From: Rapana venosa
Taxonomy: Eukaryota > Mollusca > Gastropoda > Neogastropoda > Muricidae
DNA length: 64,000 nt
Direction: 5' to 3'
Assembly: GCA_028751875.1 (NCBI GenBank)
Contig: CM054154.1
Location: 52,121,476-52,185,475 of the forward strand
In this document: positions 11,447 through 23,030 of the stretch, piece after piece
Numbering within the stretch: the first letter of the stretch is position 1
Layout of the letters: each line of letters starts with the position of its first letter
The notes under the pieces: model-generated
The model's input: only the letters and a program-made list of their open reading frames with translations
Database searches by the model: none
Told to the model about the DNA's origin: nothing
Program-made: the position numbers and the translations under genes

Positions 11447-11622
11447 GTGATGCTGACAATGACCGTTTAAAGGCTGAGGTCATGAAGGCATTAGAGGTTA
11501 TTGACTGCCACTACAGCTACAGATTGTCTGAGCAGAGTGGAGAATTCTTCAGACCTTCTGCATGTTATGATCCTCAAGGTCATGATGGCAAAGCCGTTTT
11601 ATTAATTGACTTGGTGTCCTGA
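11447..11622 (+). pseudogene. Open fragment, possibly from a hAT-related or host-like coding repeat
   Basis: An uninterrupted frame of about 58 codons reads SDADNDRLKAEVMKALEVID, then CHYSYRLSEQSGEFFR, and ends with LLIDLVS and a stop. A KAEV...H/YSYR...LFR pattern recalls N-terminal segments of hAT-like or ZMYM-like repeat proteins, but the match is from memory and weak. No start codon in frame is nearby. It lies just outside the 3' end of the I-like element. Confidence 0.25.
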
Positions 11623-11689
11623 TAAGTCCTTTAATAAATTAATAGCACCCCCCCCCCCCCTGCTTTTTTGTGCTTATGCCTTGCAATGT

Positions 11690-12095
11690 TTTAATGTATT
11701 AATCCCTTTGGTCAACAAGTTATTATCATAGAGGCCAACATGAGAGGGCAGCCAGCAAAAACTGACGTCTGTACTTTTTACTCTTAGTGAATCAGATGAT
11801 TTATATCAATAATTTAATCAGGTCTTCTTTCAATATCAACAGATTTTTTTTAGGCTTCTAAAACATATTTTGAATCAACAAAAAAGGCCACTTCAAGCAA
11901 ATTTTATGGCAGATTTATCAAGTAGTCTAACCCTAATAAGGTAGCAATATCCTCAGCTATAGAGATTGACAAATTGTGTCCAACAAAACGGATTTTTCAA
12001 CTTTCAGTGCTGGAGTAGTGAAAGCTGCACCAGTATCTTTATTATTTAGCACCGACCCATCTGTGACAATATAAGATGACTGTGATAGTTTTTTG
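11690..12095 (-). pseudogene. RNase H domain of the I-like element
   Basis: The minus strand reads SSYIVTDGSVLNNKDTGAAF near 12090-12030, then an AEDIATLLGLDYLI helix, VDSKYVLEA, and FCWLPSHVGLYDNN near 11750-11720. TDGS (first Asp), the AE helix (Glu), DSK (second Asp) and WxPSHVG...DN (final His/Asp region) are the landmarks of a retroelement RNase H. Internal stops and frame changes break it. RNase H downstream of RT is characteristic of the I superclade (I, Nimb, Ingi, R1 and LOA relatives). Confidence 0.75.
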
Positions 12096-12267
12096 CTATG
12101 TGTTTTCTAGTGGTCACTATGGTAACATAGACATAATGTTATGTGTTCTCTTGTAGTCACTATGGTAACATTGACATTTTTCTATTTTCTTATGTCCGTA
12201 TAGCTAATACAAATGTAGCTTTCAACATTTCCCATGTCGGTACAGGTGTCCATGATGGCCTTTTTGC

Positions 12268-12633
12268 TTATTCATTTGGATCAACTCCAGCTTGTTTTAT
12301 TAAGTCTGCAGTATAAGCTGCAATAGTCATTTGTGATGAGATATTCTGGGCACGTTTTGGAAAATCAGTATAAGATCTTATTGTAATTTCTTTGTCAAGA
12401 AATTTTTTTGTTGTGGAAGCTGCTCTTATTACAACTTTTGAAGCTGATAATTCTTGATAATCACCTAAGAGTAGAATTCCAGCTATATTGTGTGTTTCCT
12501 GGTTTGATGCATGGCTAGGCACACCCAATGCAATTTTTATGCCTTTTGACTCTAAACTTTGAATCTTTTTTATAAAAAAAGACTGGTGCACTGAAAAAGA
12601 CTTCTTGAGCATATGATAATATAGATCATACAA
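12268..12633 (-). pseudogene. C-terminal region between RT and RNase H of the I-like element
   Basis: An open frame of 121 residues contains IQSLESKGIKIALGVPSHAS, NIAGILLLGDYQELSASKVV, and FPKRAQ followed by ITIAAYTADL-like sequence. A KIALGVP...GxLPL-type motif follows the thumb of jockey/I-type polymerases. It ends with a stop at 12268, about 170 bases before the RNase H TDGS motif in the element's orientation. The frame is uninterrupted, unlike its neighbours. Confidence 0.7.
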
Positions 12634-12741
12634 GTGAAAGGTGGAGAAACGTTTTTGTGTCCATTCCTACCCCCCCCCCCCCCCCCCCCCCCCTCCCAAA
12701 AAATATGCCTATGACCTCCAGAAAATTTATGCTTTCGTTAT

Positions 12742-12892
12742 AAAAGGGTAAAGGTAAAGGAGTCCCATAACCTATAAGGTCGTAGGGGAGCGAGGCGTCA
12801 GAGACCTCACTTCTCTAGGGCCAGCATATTGAGGGCGGCGCCCATCTCCTCTCCCTCGCTGCTTTACCTTCCCTGACCCTAAAGAGCTGGGT
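12742..12892 (-). mobile_element. 5'-truncated SINE, same family as 8847-9143
   Basis: The sequence is the reverse complement of the 3' half of the chimeric SINE. It starts with the GGTAAAG-type tail and the block AAGGAGTCCCATAACCTATA, and runs to AGGGTCAGGGAAGGTAAAGC in the opposite orientation, ending at about 12892. The tRNA/5S head is missing. It sits inside the I-like element between RT and C-terminal region. No clear TSD was seen. Confidence 0.85.
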
Positions 12893-13090
12893 TATGATAT
12901 CGTTAAAATAAGTATTCCAAGTCAGTTTTGATGTAAAGAAAACTCCTAAAAATGTGACAGTTTGTCTGTATTCAATTATGTCACTATATAATCTAAAAAC
13001 AGGCTATTTATTTGGATTACTGTCTGCATTAAAGGGCATCATATTTGGGGGGGTTTCTGTTGACAGTGACAAAACCATTTTCCAGCATGT

Positions 13091-16002
13091 ACTTGCCTAG
13101 GTTCTCTCTCCAGGCGTGATTTTTGGGTTGGGTTGACTCCCCACATGTCACAGGTGGTACCGGGTTACATGGTTCCCGGTAGCAGAGGACACCTCTGACC
13201 TGACACAAGATGGGCGCCGCCAGGCTACTTTTGCCCAAGACACGCTAAATGGAATGGACAAAAATAAAGAATATACCGGATCGGTCGCCGCCCGGGTCAA
13301 CAAGGACCGCGCCTTCCGTCTGCCACCAGGGTGGAGGCGCCAAGTGTGCTACTGGTGGAACCCCTACAACTAAAATCAGAGGAAGGGACTACATCACCAT
13401 CGCAACGTGGAACGTCAGAAGTCTGGCCCAAACAGGCAAACTCCAAGAACTGCTATACGAGCTGGACAGGTACACCTGGCATCTGGTAGGTCTCTGTGAG
13501 GTCAGATGGAAAGAGCACGGTGAACACCATTGACGGGGTCATATGTTACTATAGGGGGAAGGGGACGCTATCAATGGCGTGGGTAGCTTGTCAACAAAAA
13601 CACAGAACTCAGAAAAAAGGATACTCCCCGTAAACACCCGGTTATGGCCATCCGCCCGGGGCAGCCCCTTCAACATCCGTGATTAAAGCCTCGCACCAAA
13701 AGGACCACGATGATGAAGTCGTAGGGGAATTTCAACCAATCGGGCTCATCGTAAGATGAAAAAGAAAACATCTTGATATCCGGGGAGACTGGAACCCCAA
13801 GGGGGGGAGACGAAAGACGGGAGCAAATTTTGCGGTCCCTTTTTCGATCACCAAGAGCGAGGATCCCTATGGAATTTGCCGCTAAACAACACGGGGGCCC
13901 CCAATCCCTTGGAGACAAAGGGCACCCGAGCGGGACTGGCAGACCCCTTGGATCCTACCCGATTGATAAAAACCGGGTGCAAAAACCCCGGTTTTCGTCT
14001 GGCCAACAGGCCAAGACGGGGACATTGCCAGGTGCAGAATGGGCACGAATGACCTCGTGTTCTGAATTTAGGCCCGATTAAAAGAAGAAATAAAAAAAGA
14101 AAAGATAAAGTTCAATGGACAGACTGAAGGCCCCCAAATGCTGATCTTCCCAAGAACAAAGGGGGAAATTCCCCCCAGTGGCACTTAAAAGAAGATGCCG
14201 AAAAATGACCACCGTTTTAACAGTGATGACTGGGACAGCAAGCTTTACCCCTTGGCAAACTCCCCGAAAAACCCAAAACCTGGTCACAGATGAAATTTTG
14301 AAATTTGGACAAAAGAAGACCGAAGAAGAGCAAAAAACATACGGAGCATTGAGTGAGAGAGTAAACAAAAATCAGGAGAGAATGAGGAAGAAAGGGAGGA
14401 ATGGATAGAAAAACAATGTACAAAAAAAAGAGGTGACAAAAATAATAAAAAGGGAGCCCCGTTTGTAAAAGAGCCACCAAACAGAAACAGGAAAGAGCAG
14501 AACCCCCGGAAAAGAAGGGAATTGCTAAAGAAAAAAAAGGAAAACTTTTTGAATGGCGGAATACGTTCCAAAAATCTAAAATCTCAGACGCTGGGCGCCC
14601 CCCGCGCTTGAAACCCAACCCTCACAAAATAAAGACAATTCCCAATTTCTACGGAGGAAAGTAAAATAAAATTTGTCGTAAAGAAAGGAAAATCAGCGGG
14701 AAGAAAACAGGAGTAACCCCCCCCGGGGAAAAGCTGACAGAATCCTTAAAGATCTGAAAAACTGGAGAGGAAGGGGTAAATGGCCCCAACATCATATCAT
14801 TCCCCAAAAAAAAACTCCCAGTGCAAACTAAGGAAAACCCGTAAAATCTCCGTAAGCTGTGAAATGATAAAACAGGTGAAACCAAACCAAAAAAATTTCC
14901 CCAAGAGAGGCCGGTTTTCCCAAAAATAAAACACCACAAAAACAGAAAATTATTTGGGGGTTCTGTGTGGAAATACCCCGCTCAAAAAGAATCCCCAGTT
15001 TTCATTTTTTTAAGAAGGCCTTCGTAATATGGATACCCCTTGTGGGCAATGAAAAAATAAACGGGCCCAAAAGTGACACCCATAAGGAACTTCCCAAAGG
15101 GCCCCCCGTGAGTATTTACGGGAGGGTGGGGGGATGCTTCCGTCCTTTGGGGCCGCGGGGGCGTTCCCCAAATGTTTAACTTTTTCCTTGAAATCGCTGA
15201 CGTTTGGGAAGACCCCGCACAGTAAGGAGGGGAACAATCCCCCCCTCGGGTTTGCATACATGCTCTGGAAAATAGAAAACCCCCATAGTGAAAAAACTGG
15301 CGAAAATCCCACGTTTCGGAGGAAATCACGCCAAAAAAACCAAGTCATTTTAACGGCCCACCCAATCCCCACCAAGAATTTCCCGGGAAAAAGAACGGAG
15401 ACATTGCCCATTTCAAGCCCCTTGGACCATAAAGTGAGGGGGGGATCGAAGCCGAAACCTAAAAGGCGCCAAACCGCAGCAATGGCAAGTGAAGAATAGG
15501 GAGAGACGAAACACCCCTCTCGGAAAAGGAAAAGTTACTAAACGCCCTATCCCCTCAATCAGTTTACGCATTGGCATGGCCTAAAACGCAGCCCTCCAAA
15601 GGGAGGACAAGCAGTAGAAATAGAGGGCCTCAGAGGGCTCCTTGGCACCAACAAGGACCTTACCAACAATAAAAGTCCGCGAATGACATCAACAATGGGG
15701 ATATGAAACCTACGGACCCCGGCGAAAAAAGGGAAATAATGGTAGGGCACGTAAAAACGTAAAAGACTTTGCAAAAAACCTCCTGCAAGAACATCCAGGG
15801 GGAGAGAAGACGGGGGGAGACAGAGGAGAAAGTGGGCCGACGCCTCCGTGATTGGACAGGGGGGGCTTCAGTGTCGTCACCCCGGCGCTTTCCCACGACC
15901 CCCGCAGTGGACCAGCTGGTCCCCCGTTTTCCCCATGCGGCCCCTAGCCCTTGTGGGTTACGGGAAAGTGAAAAGTGAAAAGTGAAGGAACTTGCCTAGG
16001 TT
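13091..16002 (+). mobile_element. RTE-like retrotransposon with perfect 13-bp TSD, poor consensus
   Basis: ACTTGCCTAGGTT stands at 13091-13103 and again at 15990-16002, bracketing a 2.9-kb insertion into the RT of the I-like element. The start encodes an APE endonuclease (ITIATWNVRSLAQTGKLQEL, then LVGLCEVRWKEHGE, near 13390-13530). The end encodes the RTE tail, better preserved at 30874-31411 in the other contig (RLLGISYK, RKLRWYGHVT), followed by GTGAA repeats. The RT core cannot be read because 13560-15980 is full of expanded homopolymers. Fragments such as NLVTDEILKF and a coiled, basic linker at 14178-14408 are still visible. The near-complete length and intact TSD suggest a recent insertion spoiled by consensus errors. 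Confidence 0.75.
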
Positions 16003-17183
16003 ATCAATCAGATTGGAAAAGTCTTTGAATATTATTTTTTGTTCTTTGAGGATTGTCTTTTTTAAAATGCGTCCCTCCCCAATAAGAGTGATCAATATGA
16101 CTAAAATGCACGTTGGAAAGATTTGGGAGATTTGATCAGAATATTTAATAAAAAAGGCGCTTTAAAAAAGAACCTTGGGGATTCCAATATCAAATTTCAG
16201 GTCAAAAATAACTGAATCCCACCTATCTTTTTTTGTTCTGTCGGAGGGGGAAAACTTTATATAATTGATGTTTTTCCCGAAAAAATTGATTTTAGTTTTT
16301 AAAAATCGTTTTATTCAGCCTTTTCTTTTTCACAGTTCTTATTAAAACCCTTGTGTGGGGGGAAAGGAAAATGAGGATGTATGACCAGTGGCTTTCCCCC
16401 TCAGGGAATTCCCCCTTCGCTTAGTCTTTTGTGATGGGGCTATGACTCTCTGACTAGGAGGCTTGACGTGCTGCGCCCCGGGGCTGGTTGCTTTTTTGGG
16501 GAAATCTCCAACGCTGACTGTCCTTTTGCCCACTTGGCCAGAGGTGGGGATGTCTGGGGAAGGCATCTCCCCTTAATCAAAATTTCTGCCCAGTTTCCAA
16601 AACAGAGTGCCCCCCGTGTTTTGGGGGGATCGGGAACGCAGAAAAAAATTAAAAATACTTGCCAAAAATTGTCGTCGCTTTTTTAACATCCACATTTTGG
16701 GGTAAAACATTTGTCTCTGGGGGCAAAATAGTGTTTTACTTTGTTGAAAGTTTAATGAGGTTTCAAAATGTTGTCTTCTTTTTTGAATCGCCCGATTTAT
16801 GGAGAATTCATTTTTTTCACGATTTCAATTTTACTGTTTTGGACTATTTTTTTCAAAAAGTGGCACAATGAGAGGGTTTAAAGAATGGTTAAACTTTTCT
16901 ATTGCTTTGGGGTTTCCGCTTTTTTTAAAGGAAAACAAAAATTGTTTTCCCTTTTTTTGGGGTTATTATCTGAAACCCAGCATTTCTGAAAAAAACTGTT
17001 AAAAATAAAGCGTTTTTGGGTATTTTTTTAAAATTTTGTTAGAAACAAAGTCTATACAACTGAGTTTTTCCTGCTTTTAAGGGCTATTGCTGTTTTCAAT
17101 CTAAAGAGTTTTTGGCGAATTTTAAACCCCAGATCATTTTTGGAGCGAATCTGTAAACTGATTTTTCTCTTCTCTTTCTCGGG
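16003..17183 (-). pseudogene. Reverse transcriptase of the I-like element (left-contig copy, corrupted)
   Basis: This is the low-quality counterpart of 31425-32681. The minus strand shows remnants of the RT core, but homopolymer smearing destroys the frame. See the right-contig copy for the readable motifs. The 384-bp repeat interrupts it at about 16327-16640. Confidence 0.65.
16327..16640 (-). repeat. 384-bp dispersed repeat, left-contig copy (corrupted)
   Basis: Corresponds to 31757-32130 and, in the opposite orientation, to 55130-55513. Its sequence is recognisable (GCTGACTGTCCTTTTGCCCA) but altered by consensus errors. Confidence 0.65.
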
Positions 17184-20100
17184 GTGTGTCACCTTGTCGT
17201 AGTGGGATGGCTTGCATGCTTCAATGACCCCCAGACCCATGTGGGCGGGGGCTTGGGCCTCTGGCAGGTTAAACCCATGCTCAACAGGTCTGGGGGGGGG
17301 GGGGGGGAGCCAGACTAAACGATCACCCCTGGTCCTCCAGGTTGGGGGTTGGCATTGGGCTAACGACCTATACCTTAAAAGCCAGTCTGTTACGGAAACT
17401 CCCAACATTACCTCTACAAGCGACATGGTTGGGGAAAGTCCTCTCTTGGTAAGCCTATGACGCGAGCTGGTGAAAGCCTTGGGGAACCCCAGTGCGCCGA
17501 CAACTCTTCTAACAACCAAGTCAACAACCGGGATAGGGACCTGGAAAACATCAGAACCCTTTACAAAACTGAAAAACAGCCAAGTGTGTAGAGAAATGCA
17601 CCGGTACAACCTAAAGATCCTTGGCCTGTGCGAGACCAGATTGAATGGAACCGGCAGACAAAACTTTCGAGGAGACACTATCATCTACTCTGGACAGGAA
17701 GGCCAGCCCCACACACAAGGGAAACGCGCTGAATAGCCCAAGCAACGCAAGCACTGCTGTCCTGGGAACCAGTGTCACCACGGATCCTCACAGCACGTTT
17801 CAACTCAAAAGGGAGAAAGGTTACCATCCTTCAGTGCTATGCTCCAACAAATACAGCAGAGTTGAAGATAAAAAAAACTTCTTCGAACAAGTCCAGACCA
17901 TCATGGACAAAGCACCAAAGAGGGACCTAAAAATACTAATGGAGACATGAATGCCAAAGTGGGACAGACAACACAAACAGAGAATGATCATGGGCAACAT
18001 GGCACTAGAGAACAAAATGAAAAAAGGAGAACTTTTAAAAAAATTTTGCATGTTTAACGACCTGGTCATTTGGAGGCAACCATCTTTCCTCAAAAAGAAA
18101 GTCCCCCAAGACCACATGGACTTTCCCCCGATGGCAAGACAGAAAACCAGATTGACCACACCCCATCAGGCGAAAGTGGAGAAGGGGCCTGCATGATGTC
18201 AGGGTGAAGCGCGAGGCCAGATGCACCTCAAACCATCATCTTGTTGTTGCCATCCTCCAAAACCAACCAAAGCCTACATCGACTGGGCAGGGAAACCATC
18301 ACACAAGTTCAACGTGCAAAAACCTGAAGGAAAGAGAAAAAAATAGAAGAATTCAGACTCGAACTGAGGAACAACTTCAGTGTTTTCCCCGGGCTGCCAG
18401 AGGAAACATTTGAAGAGCAAGGGCAAAAGCCTTGTGAGCCCGGAAGACAACAACCCAACATACGGGGAACAAAAAAATAAAGGATTGGCTGCAACAAAAA
18501 GGGGCATGATAAACGAGAGAAATCAGCTGAAAGAATTTAATCAACCAAAACGCCCAAAATCAAGAAAGAAGCAGGAACTGCAAGCATGCCCACGGGGCAA
18601 AAAACCCGGCAGTAAAAAGAATGCAAAAAGAGGGCAGAGGAAAAAATTTATTAGGGGGTGAAATCAGGGAAACAAGCCCGCAGAGGCCAAAGAAAAAATG
18701 AAGAGACTACGAGATACGAAAACCCCTCAGGAAAAAAAAAGCAAACCTAGGCCCCCGCAGATAAAAAATTTGGGCCCAAACCATTCCAGGGGAGGGGCCC
18801 CGAGAAAGAAAGGGGGAGAGCATTTTAAAGAAACGCTAAAAGACCTGCACCATCCATGCCGCTTGACCCCCCCACCTATGAAATTTTTTGGCATCAAAAA
18901 ACCCCCCCCTACCAAGAAAGAGATCACCAACCCTCAATCACTCAAAAACAGGGAAAGGGAGCAGGCCCAATGGTATTTACCACCTGAAGACTGAAGGCGC
19001 CCTCCCAAAATTCCCCTGAAAGTTTAAACCCCTCCTTTCACAAGATCTGGGGAAAGAGATGTACCAAAAACCCGGAAGAAAAACCCCCGTAAAACTGGGC
19101 CCAAAAAAAGGGAACTGTTCTCCTGAAAAATGGAAAAAAATCCTCTGTCCATTCCCCAGAAATGCCCGACAAAAACTGCTAACAACTTTAAGAAAGCACT
19201 GGTAAAAACACTTTGGGTGAACAGGGCTTTAGGTAAAAAAATATTCCAATTAAAAAGCCCCCAAAGTTTCATTTCAATTTAGCAGTCCTGGAAGGCGCCC
19301 CCTATATTCCCTCCCTTTTGGGCGACTTTCCCGAAGGTATTTGACAGCGTTGCAGAGATGTCATAAAGGGAAAATGATGCATCGCTTGGTTTCCAAACCC
19401 CCGTTCATCACCATCATCCAGCAGCTATTTGAAGACCCCCCTGTAAGACCCCTGAAAAAGGGAAAACGGAAAACCTTTTCCCCTAAAGACTGGTGTAGGG
19501 GCAGGGCCCAAAAAAACTTCCTGTTGGGTGGTTGGGGTGGTAAAGGAACAGGCCACAGCAGGGGAGAACTGGGAAAACAGGGACCCTCATAAGCAGCTGG
19601 GAAAACCCGGACTTTTAGGGCACATCCCTTCTCTCCCCCGGGCAACAAAACGCCCCAAAAGAAGCTTTTTTCGTGTTGTGCGAAACTGAAAAAAACCCCC
19701 CCTCTCCAAACCCCAAAATTTGGGGGGGGCCGGAGGGCATGAGGGAAAAAACCCAAAAAACCCTTACCCCGTGCGACTGAGCAAGAAACCCTCAAGGAAA
19801 TCAGCAAGGTTTTTTTTAAGGGAGTGTCGTCCCTAAAAAATGGGGGAACAAAGAAGGGCAAAACAAGTTTCCCCAAAACCAAAAAAACCCCTCAGCCCTT
19901 AAACCCTTTGGCCCAAATTTTGGGGAGCAACACCCCCTTTATTTCCCAAAAAAAAAGATTCCCTATCTACAACACCAAAAGTCAAAACGGGTTTTACTTT
20001 TGGGGTCAGAAAACTGGCGGGGGAAAAAAAAACCCAAAAACCCACAAATCCCGTCCTTTTTTTTTTCCCAAAAAATGCCCCAGGGACAGCCTCAAAATCA

Positions 20101-20455
20101 GGTGGGCCGGGGGTCATAACCCAAAAACAACCCGTAGACAGGACCCAAAAAACCCCCAAAAAAGGGCCATTAAATTAAAGGACTGGGGTTGGGGAAGGGT
20201 CGGCCCTACACTCCCCAAGCCCGCAAACAAATTCCCCCAAAGGGAAGGGCCCCCAAAATGGAATCCACAAGGGAAGGGAAATTGGGGCGGCCAAACGAAC
20301 TGGGGCAGAAGTTTTTGGGCGAAGGGAACCCCAACAGCCGGGGAAAAGACATGGGCCGAGCTGAAGAGGATCTCCCAAAACCGAGTTCATTGGAGGGGTG
20401 TTGTTGCAGCCCTATGTTCCCCAAGGAACTAAGAGGCATAAGTCAAGTAAGTCAA
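17184..20455 (+). mobile_element. RTE-like retrotransposon, second family, left-contig copy (corrupted)
   Basis: A near full-length element: 5' UTR starting GGTGTGTCACCTTGTCGTAG, endonuclease motifs NLKILGLCETRLNGTGRQNF (near 17610-17670), a remnant of the RT, and the tail PKPSSLEG/RISQNRVHWRGVVAA near 20380-20430, ending in an AAGTCAAGTAAGTCAA tail. It is interrupted everywhere by smeared homopolymers; the same insertion is readable at 32682-35957. It interrupts the I-like element between linker and RT. Confidence 0.75.
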
Positions 20456-20464
20456 ATCTCTATA

Positions 20465-21135
20465 CCCTCTGCTATTAGGTGACAAACCATCAGATTTACT
20501 GTTGTTAGCAAACATGGCTACAATGCTTCTGCTTTTTCTAAATCTGATGGGAATTTATTACTTGCATTTATTGTTACTGGACAAAGTGGTAAACTGAATC
20601 CATTTTTCATTTCTTTCATTTTTGTCCAAACTTTATTAAAATCTTTGTGGTCTGATATCTCCCTAGTGCAATACGATGACCAGTAGTACTTTTTAGCTTC
20701 TGTCATTATCTTACTGCTTTTAATGTTTGCTTGCTTCATATTAATGTAATATTTTTTCATTTTTGTCTGCTAGATAGGTTTTAAAACATTGCTTTTTATA
20801 TTGAACAGCTTTCTCACATGCATCTGTCCACCAGACATTGCTGTTCAACCAAGTATCTTCGCGGTTTTTAACTTCGGTATAGAGAAATTTGCAGCTGATA
20901 AAACCTTTTCCTGGAAGGCAGAAAACAATGTGTCCACGCTGACATTTTTTGAGTATTTAAAATCCTCATAAGCAAGAATTTCACAAAATAACTTCCAATT
21001 TGCATGATTGTAATTTGGGACCATGTCGGGTATGTTATTATCGTAATGGTTGTTTTCATCTGCTATTGTTAAGTATGATGGGCAAATGATTACTCCCGAA
21101 TGTCTCCCAAGAACAGGTTGGAACAAGTTCACCAG
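20465..21135 (-). pseudogene. Linker after the endonuclease of the I-like element
   Basis: Minus-strand frames read SGVIICPSYLTIADENNHYD, then AFQEKVLSAANFSIPK, AKKYYWSSYC and FNKVWTKMKEMKNG, followed by PSDLEKAEAL and AMFANNS. This is the conserved linker of jockey/I-type ORF2 between APE and RT (KKYWxxxC, KVWxxIKxM, EKAxxLAxxFA). Two open frames of 95 and 80 residues remain. It is rejoined to the RT by removal of the RTE at 17184-20455. Confidence 0.75.
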
Positions 21136-21139
21136 AACT

Positions 21140-21231
21140 TCTGTTAACTATATGAATAATATAGCTATATAAATTCCATACATTATCATTATTATTATTA
21201 TGATTATTATTATTATTATTATTATTAACTG
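21140..21231 (+). repeat. Short L2-type 3' end with ATT microsatellite
   Basis: ATAGCTATATAAATTCCATA followed by ATT repeats is the terminal signature seen at the end of the L2 elements here. Only the last tens of bases were inserted, within the endonuclease-linker junction of the I-like element. Counterpart at about 36690-36760. Confidence 0.6.
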
Positions 21232-21660
21232 ATCCATCATTCAGAAGATAAAGAGAGCTGTCAACTATATTTTCTACAAAGGAATTACTAGTGACAGAAG
21301 TACAACCATTTTCCCAGAAAGGAGAGTGGGCATTGAAATCACCCCCTGTTATCCATTTGCCTCGCTGCTGATCATGTACTCTGTATTTTAGTCATTTGGA
21401 CCTTTTGGTAGGTAGATAGACATGACATTCATTGTGAGTGTGTTTCAAAATTTTGATGTAGCAGCACAAGCATGTACATCTAGATCAGTTTTTAAAACTG
21501 CACAAGCACGCACGTTATATTGTAACTCTTTAAGTATATAAATGGTTATAAAGATTTTCGTACCTGAATCCCCAAGTTCAAATATAGGAGGGTAGTAATA
21601 ATTTGGAAGCTTGGGAAGTTTGGAACATCTAGTATCTAGGGACTGTAAGATCAAAACCTC
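21232..21660 (-). pseudogene. APE endonuclease of the I-like element
   Basis: The minus strand reads LILQSLDTRCSKLPKLPNYY, then GDSGTKIFITIYI, NVMSIYLPTKRSKW and GDFNAHSPFWENGC followed by SSLYLLNDGS. The YLP and GDFNAH(x)PFWG motifs are hallmarks of the APE-like endonuclease that nicks target DNA. Frames are broken near 21450. A small 3' end of an L2-like element (about 21140-21230, ending in ATT repeats) separates it from the linker. Confidence 0.75.
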
Positions 21661-22109
21661 ACACTGCTGTGTGGATAAGAAATGTTTAAATTAGTCTAAA
21701 TTGGTTGAAATAGACATTTCAAGATGAATGTGATCGTAATTATGCTACCTGTGCTTCACTCAGTGATTAAGAAAACAGCCCAAATACCTGACCTAAGATG
21801 AAAGTAAACTGTCAAAGTATTGGGCGGAAAAGCAGTAAGAACTGAGAAAAGTACCAATACTGAAAAAAGTGAAATCAGAAAGAAAACCTACAAGTAAGAA
21901 AAACAAATGAGCAAAAACAAACAAAAGACACACACCTACAAAACTCCACCCCCCAAAAAAAAACACAAAAAAACAACAACAACAAAAAACAACAAAACAA
22001 CCAAACAAACAAAGAAAAAAGTGCAAAACTACTAAAGCCTATGTATATAAATGATGTCAAGTGTCAAATAGTAAGGAGCTTAAGGAATCTGAGCAGTTTT
22101 TGAGATGAA

Positions 22110-23030
22110 GACTATGGGTGTCAGAGTTTAAGGAAAATGTTCAATGACTTGTGATATACTCTTTTGGTTCTTCATGTTGATTAAAAAAAACAACCAGCAG
22201 ACACTTCCCTCAGTAATAACTAGGACAAGTCCCATGGAGTTTGTAAACAAGAATAGATCTATGTCCATGATAACAGGGAAGGAGGTTCCTGTGTGAGAAA
22301 GTGAGTTGGAAAGAGGACCTGGATCTTTTTCTTTTCTTTTTGGAGTCTCCCAGAATAGATTTTCATGGGACACAAAGGAGACATCTGTTCTTGATGTTGA
22401 TCAGTTCGGCACCCAGGAGAGCGTTGTACAGGTTCCTCTGTACTTCAATGGCAGGTGATCGTTCTGGAGCCACCCTGCTGACAACAATCTTACTGGATGG
22501 GTATTCATTGGCAACATGTTTGATAAAAGTAGCAAAGTTCGTACTAACTGCAGTTACATCTTTCTTTGTTAGTTGGCGCACCCCACAGTGAATAACTATG
22601 GAGTCAACTGGCTGCTGAACTTCAGATATAACAGAGTCTAATGTTTATCTCTTCCATTTTGTCAACTCTTGCAGACACCCCCTCATAACCCTACGCCAGG
22701 CCAAGTTGTCTGGTTTGTATGCCTGATAAGACAGCATCATGCAAGGTGGAAGATTATTACTCTTTTCATGACGTTTTTCTGGAAGTGTTCTCTGTTGTCG
22801 TCTTACGTCAGTGAGCATGATATCCACCTCATTTTTTCCATTTTGTCTTTGGTCTTGTTTCGTTTCTTTAATTGTTTTCTGTTGGAGTAGCAGTATTGTT
22901 TGTTCACAACTGAACGACTCTCTGGTGATTTGCTTGCAAAGAGCGTCTGCATAAGTGCTGATAGAGTCTGTCTGAGTCTGGCAGTTTCCTGTTGGAACTT
23001 AAGCCTTGGAAATGTCACTGTCACCAATCC
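22110..23030 (-). pseudogene. ORF1 of the I-like element, esterase-like (SGNH) C-terminal part
   Basis: Read on the minus strand: LKFQQETARLRQTLSALM (coiled-coil-like), basic KKRNKTKDKMEKM, KPDNLAWRRVMRGCLQELTK, then DSIVIHCGVRQLTKKDVTAV, SSKIVVSRVAPE, IEVQRNLYNALLGAELI and a SHxGTSF block. The order (hydrophobic strand plus HxGxxxL, then SxxxPR-like, then a late HxxxGT block) resembles SGNH/GDSL esterase ORF1 proteins known from CR1/L2-type LINEs. The ND of the usual GxND is altered. It lies directly upstream of the APE domain in the same orientation, so I infer it is the element's ORF1. The N-terminal coil lies beyond the RTE insertion, near 27000 (42430-42590 in the right contig). Confidence 0.55.

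Noticed and set aside
18698..20482. Several long Lys/Pro-rich frames in the left contig
   Set aside because: They come from homopolymer-smeared consensus of an RTE element; the clean copy at 34.2-35.9 kb reads differently.
21793..22060. Phe/Cys-rich minus-strand frames resembling a membrane protein
   Set aside because: They arise from an A-rich ACAACAAC-type tract between ORF1 and ORF2 of the I-like element.
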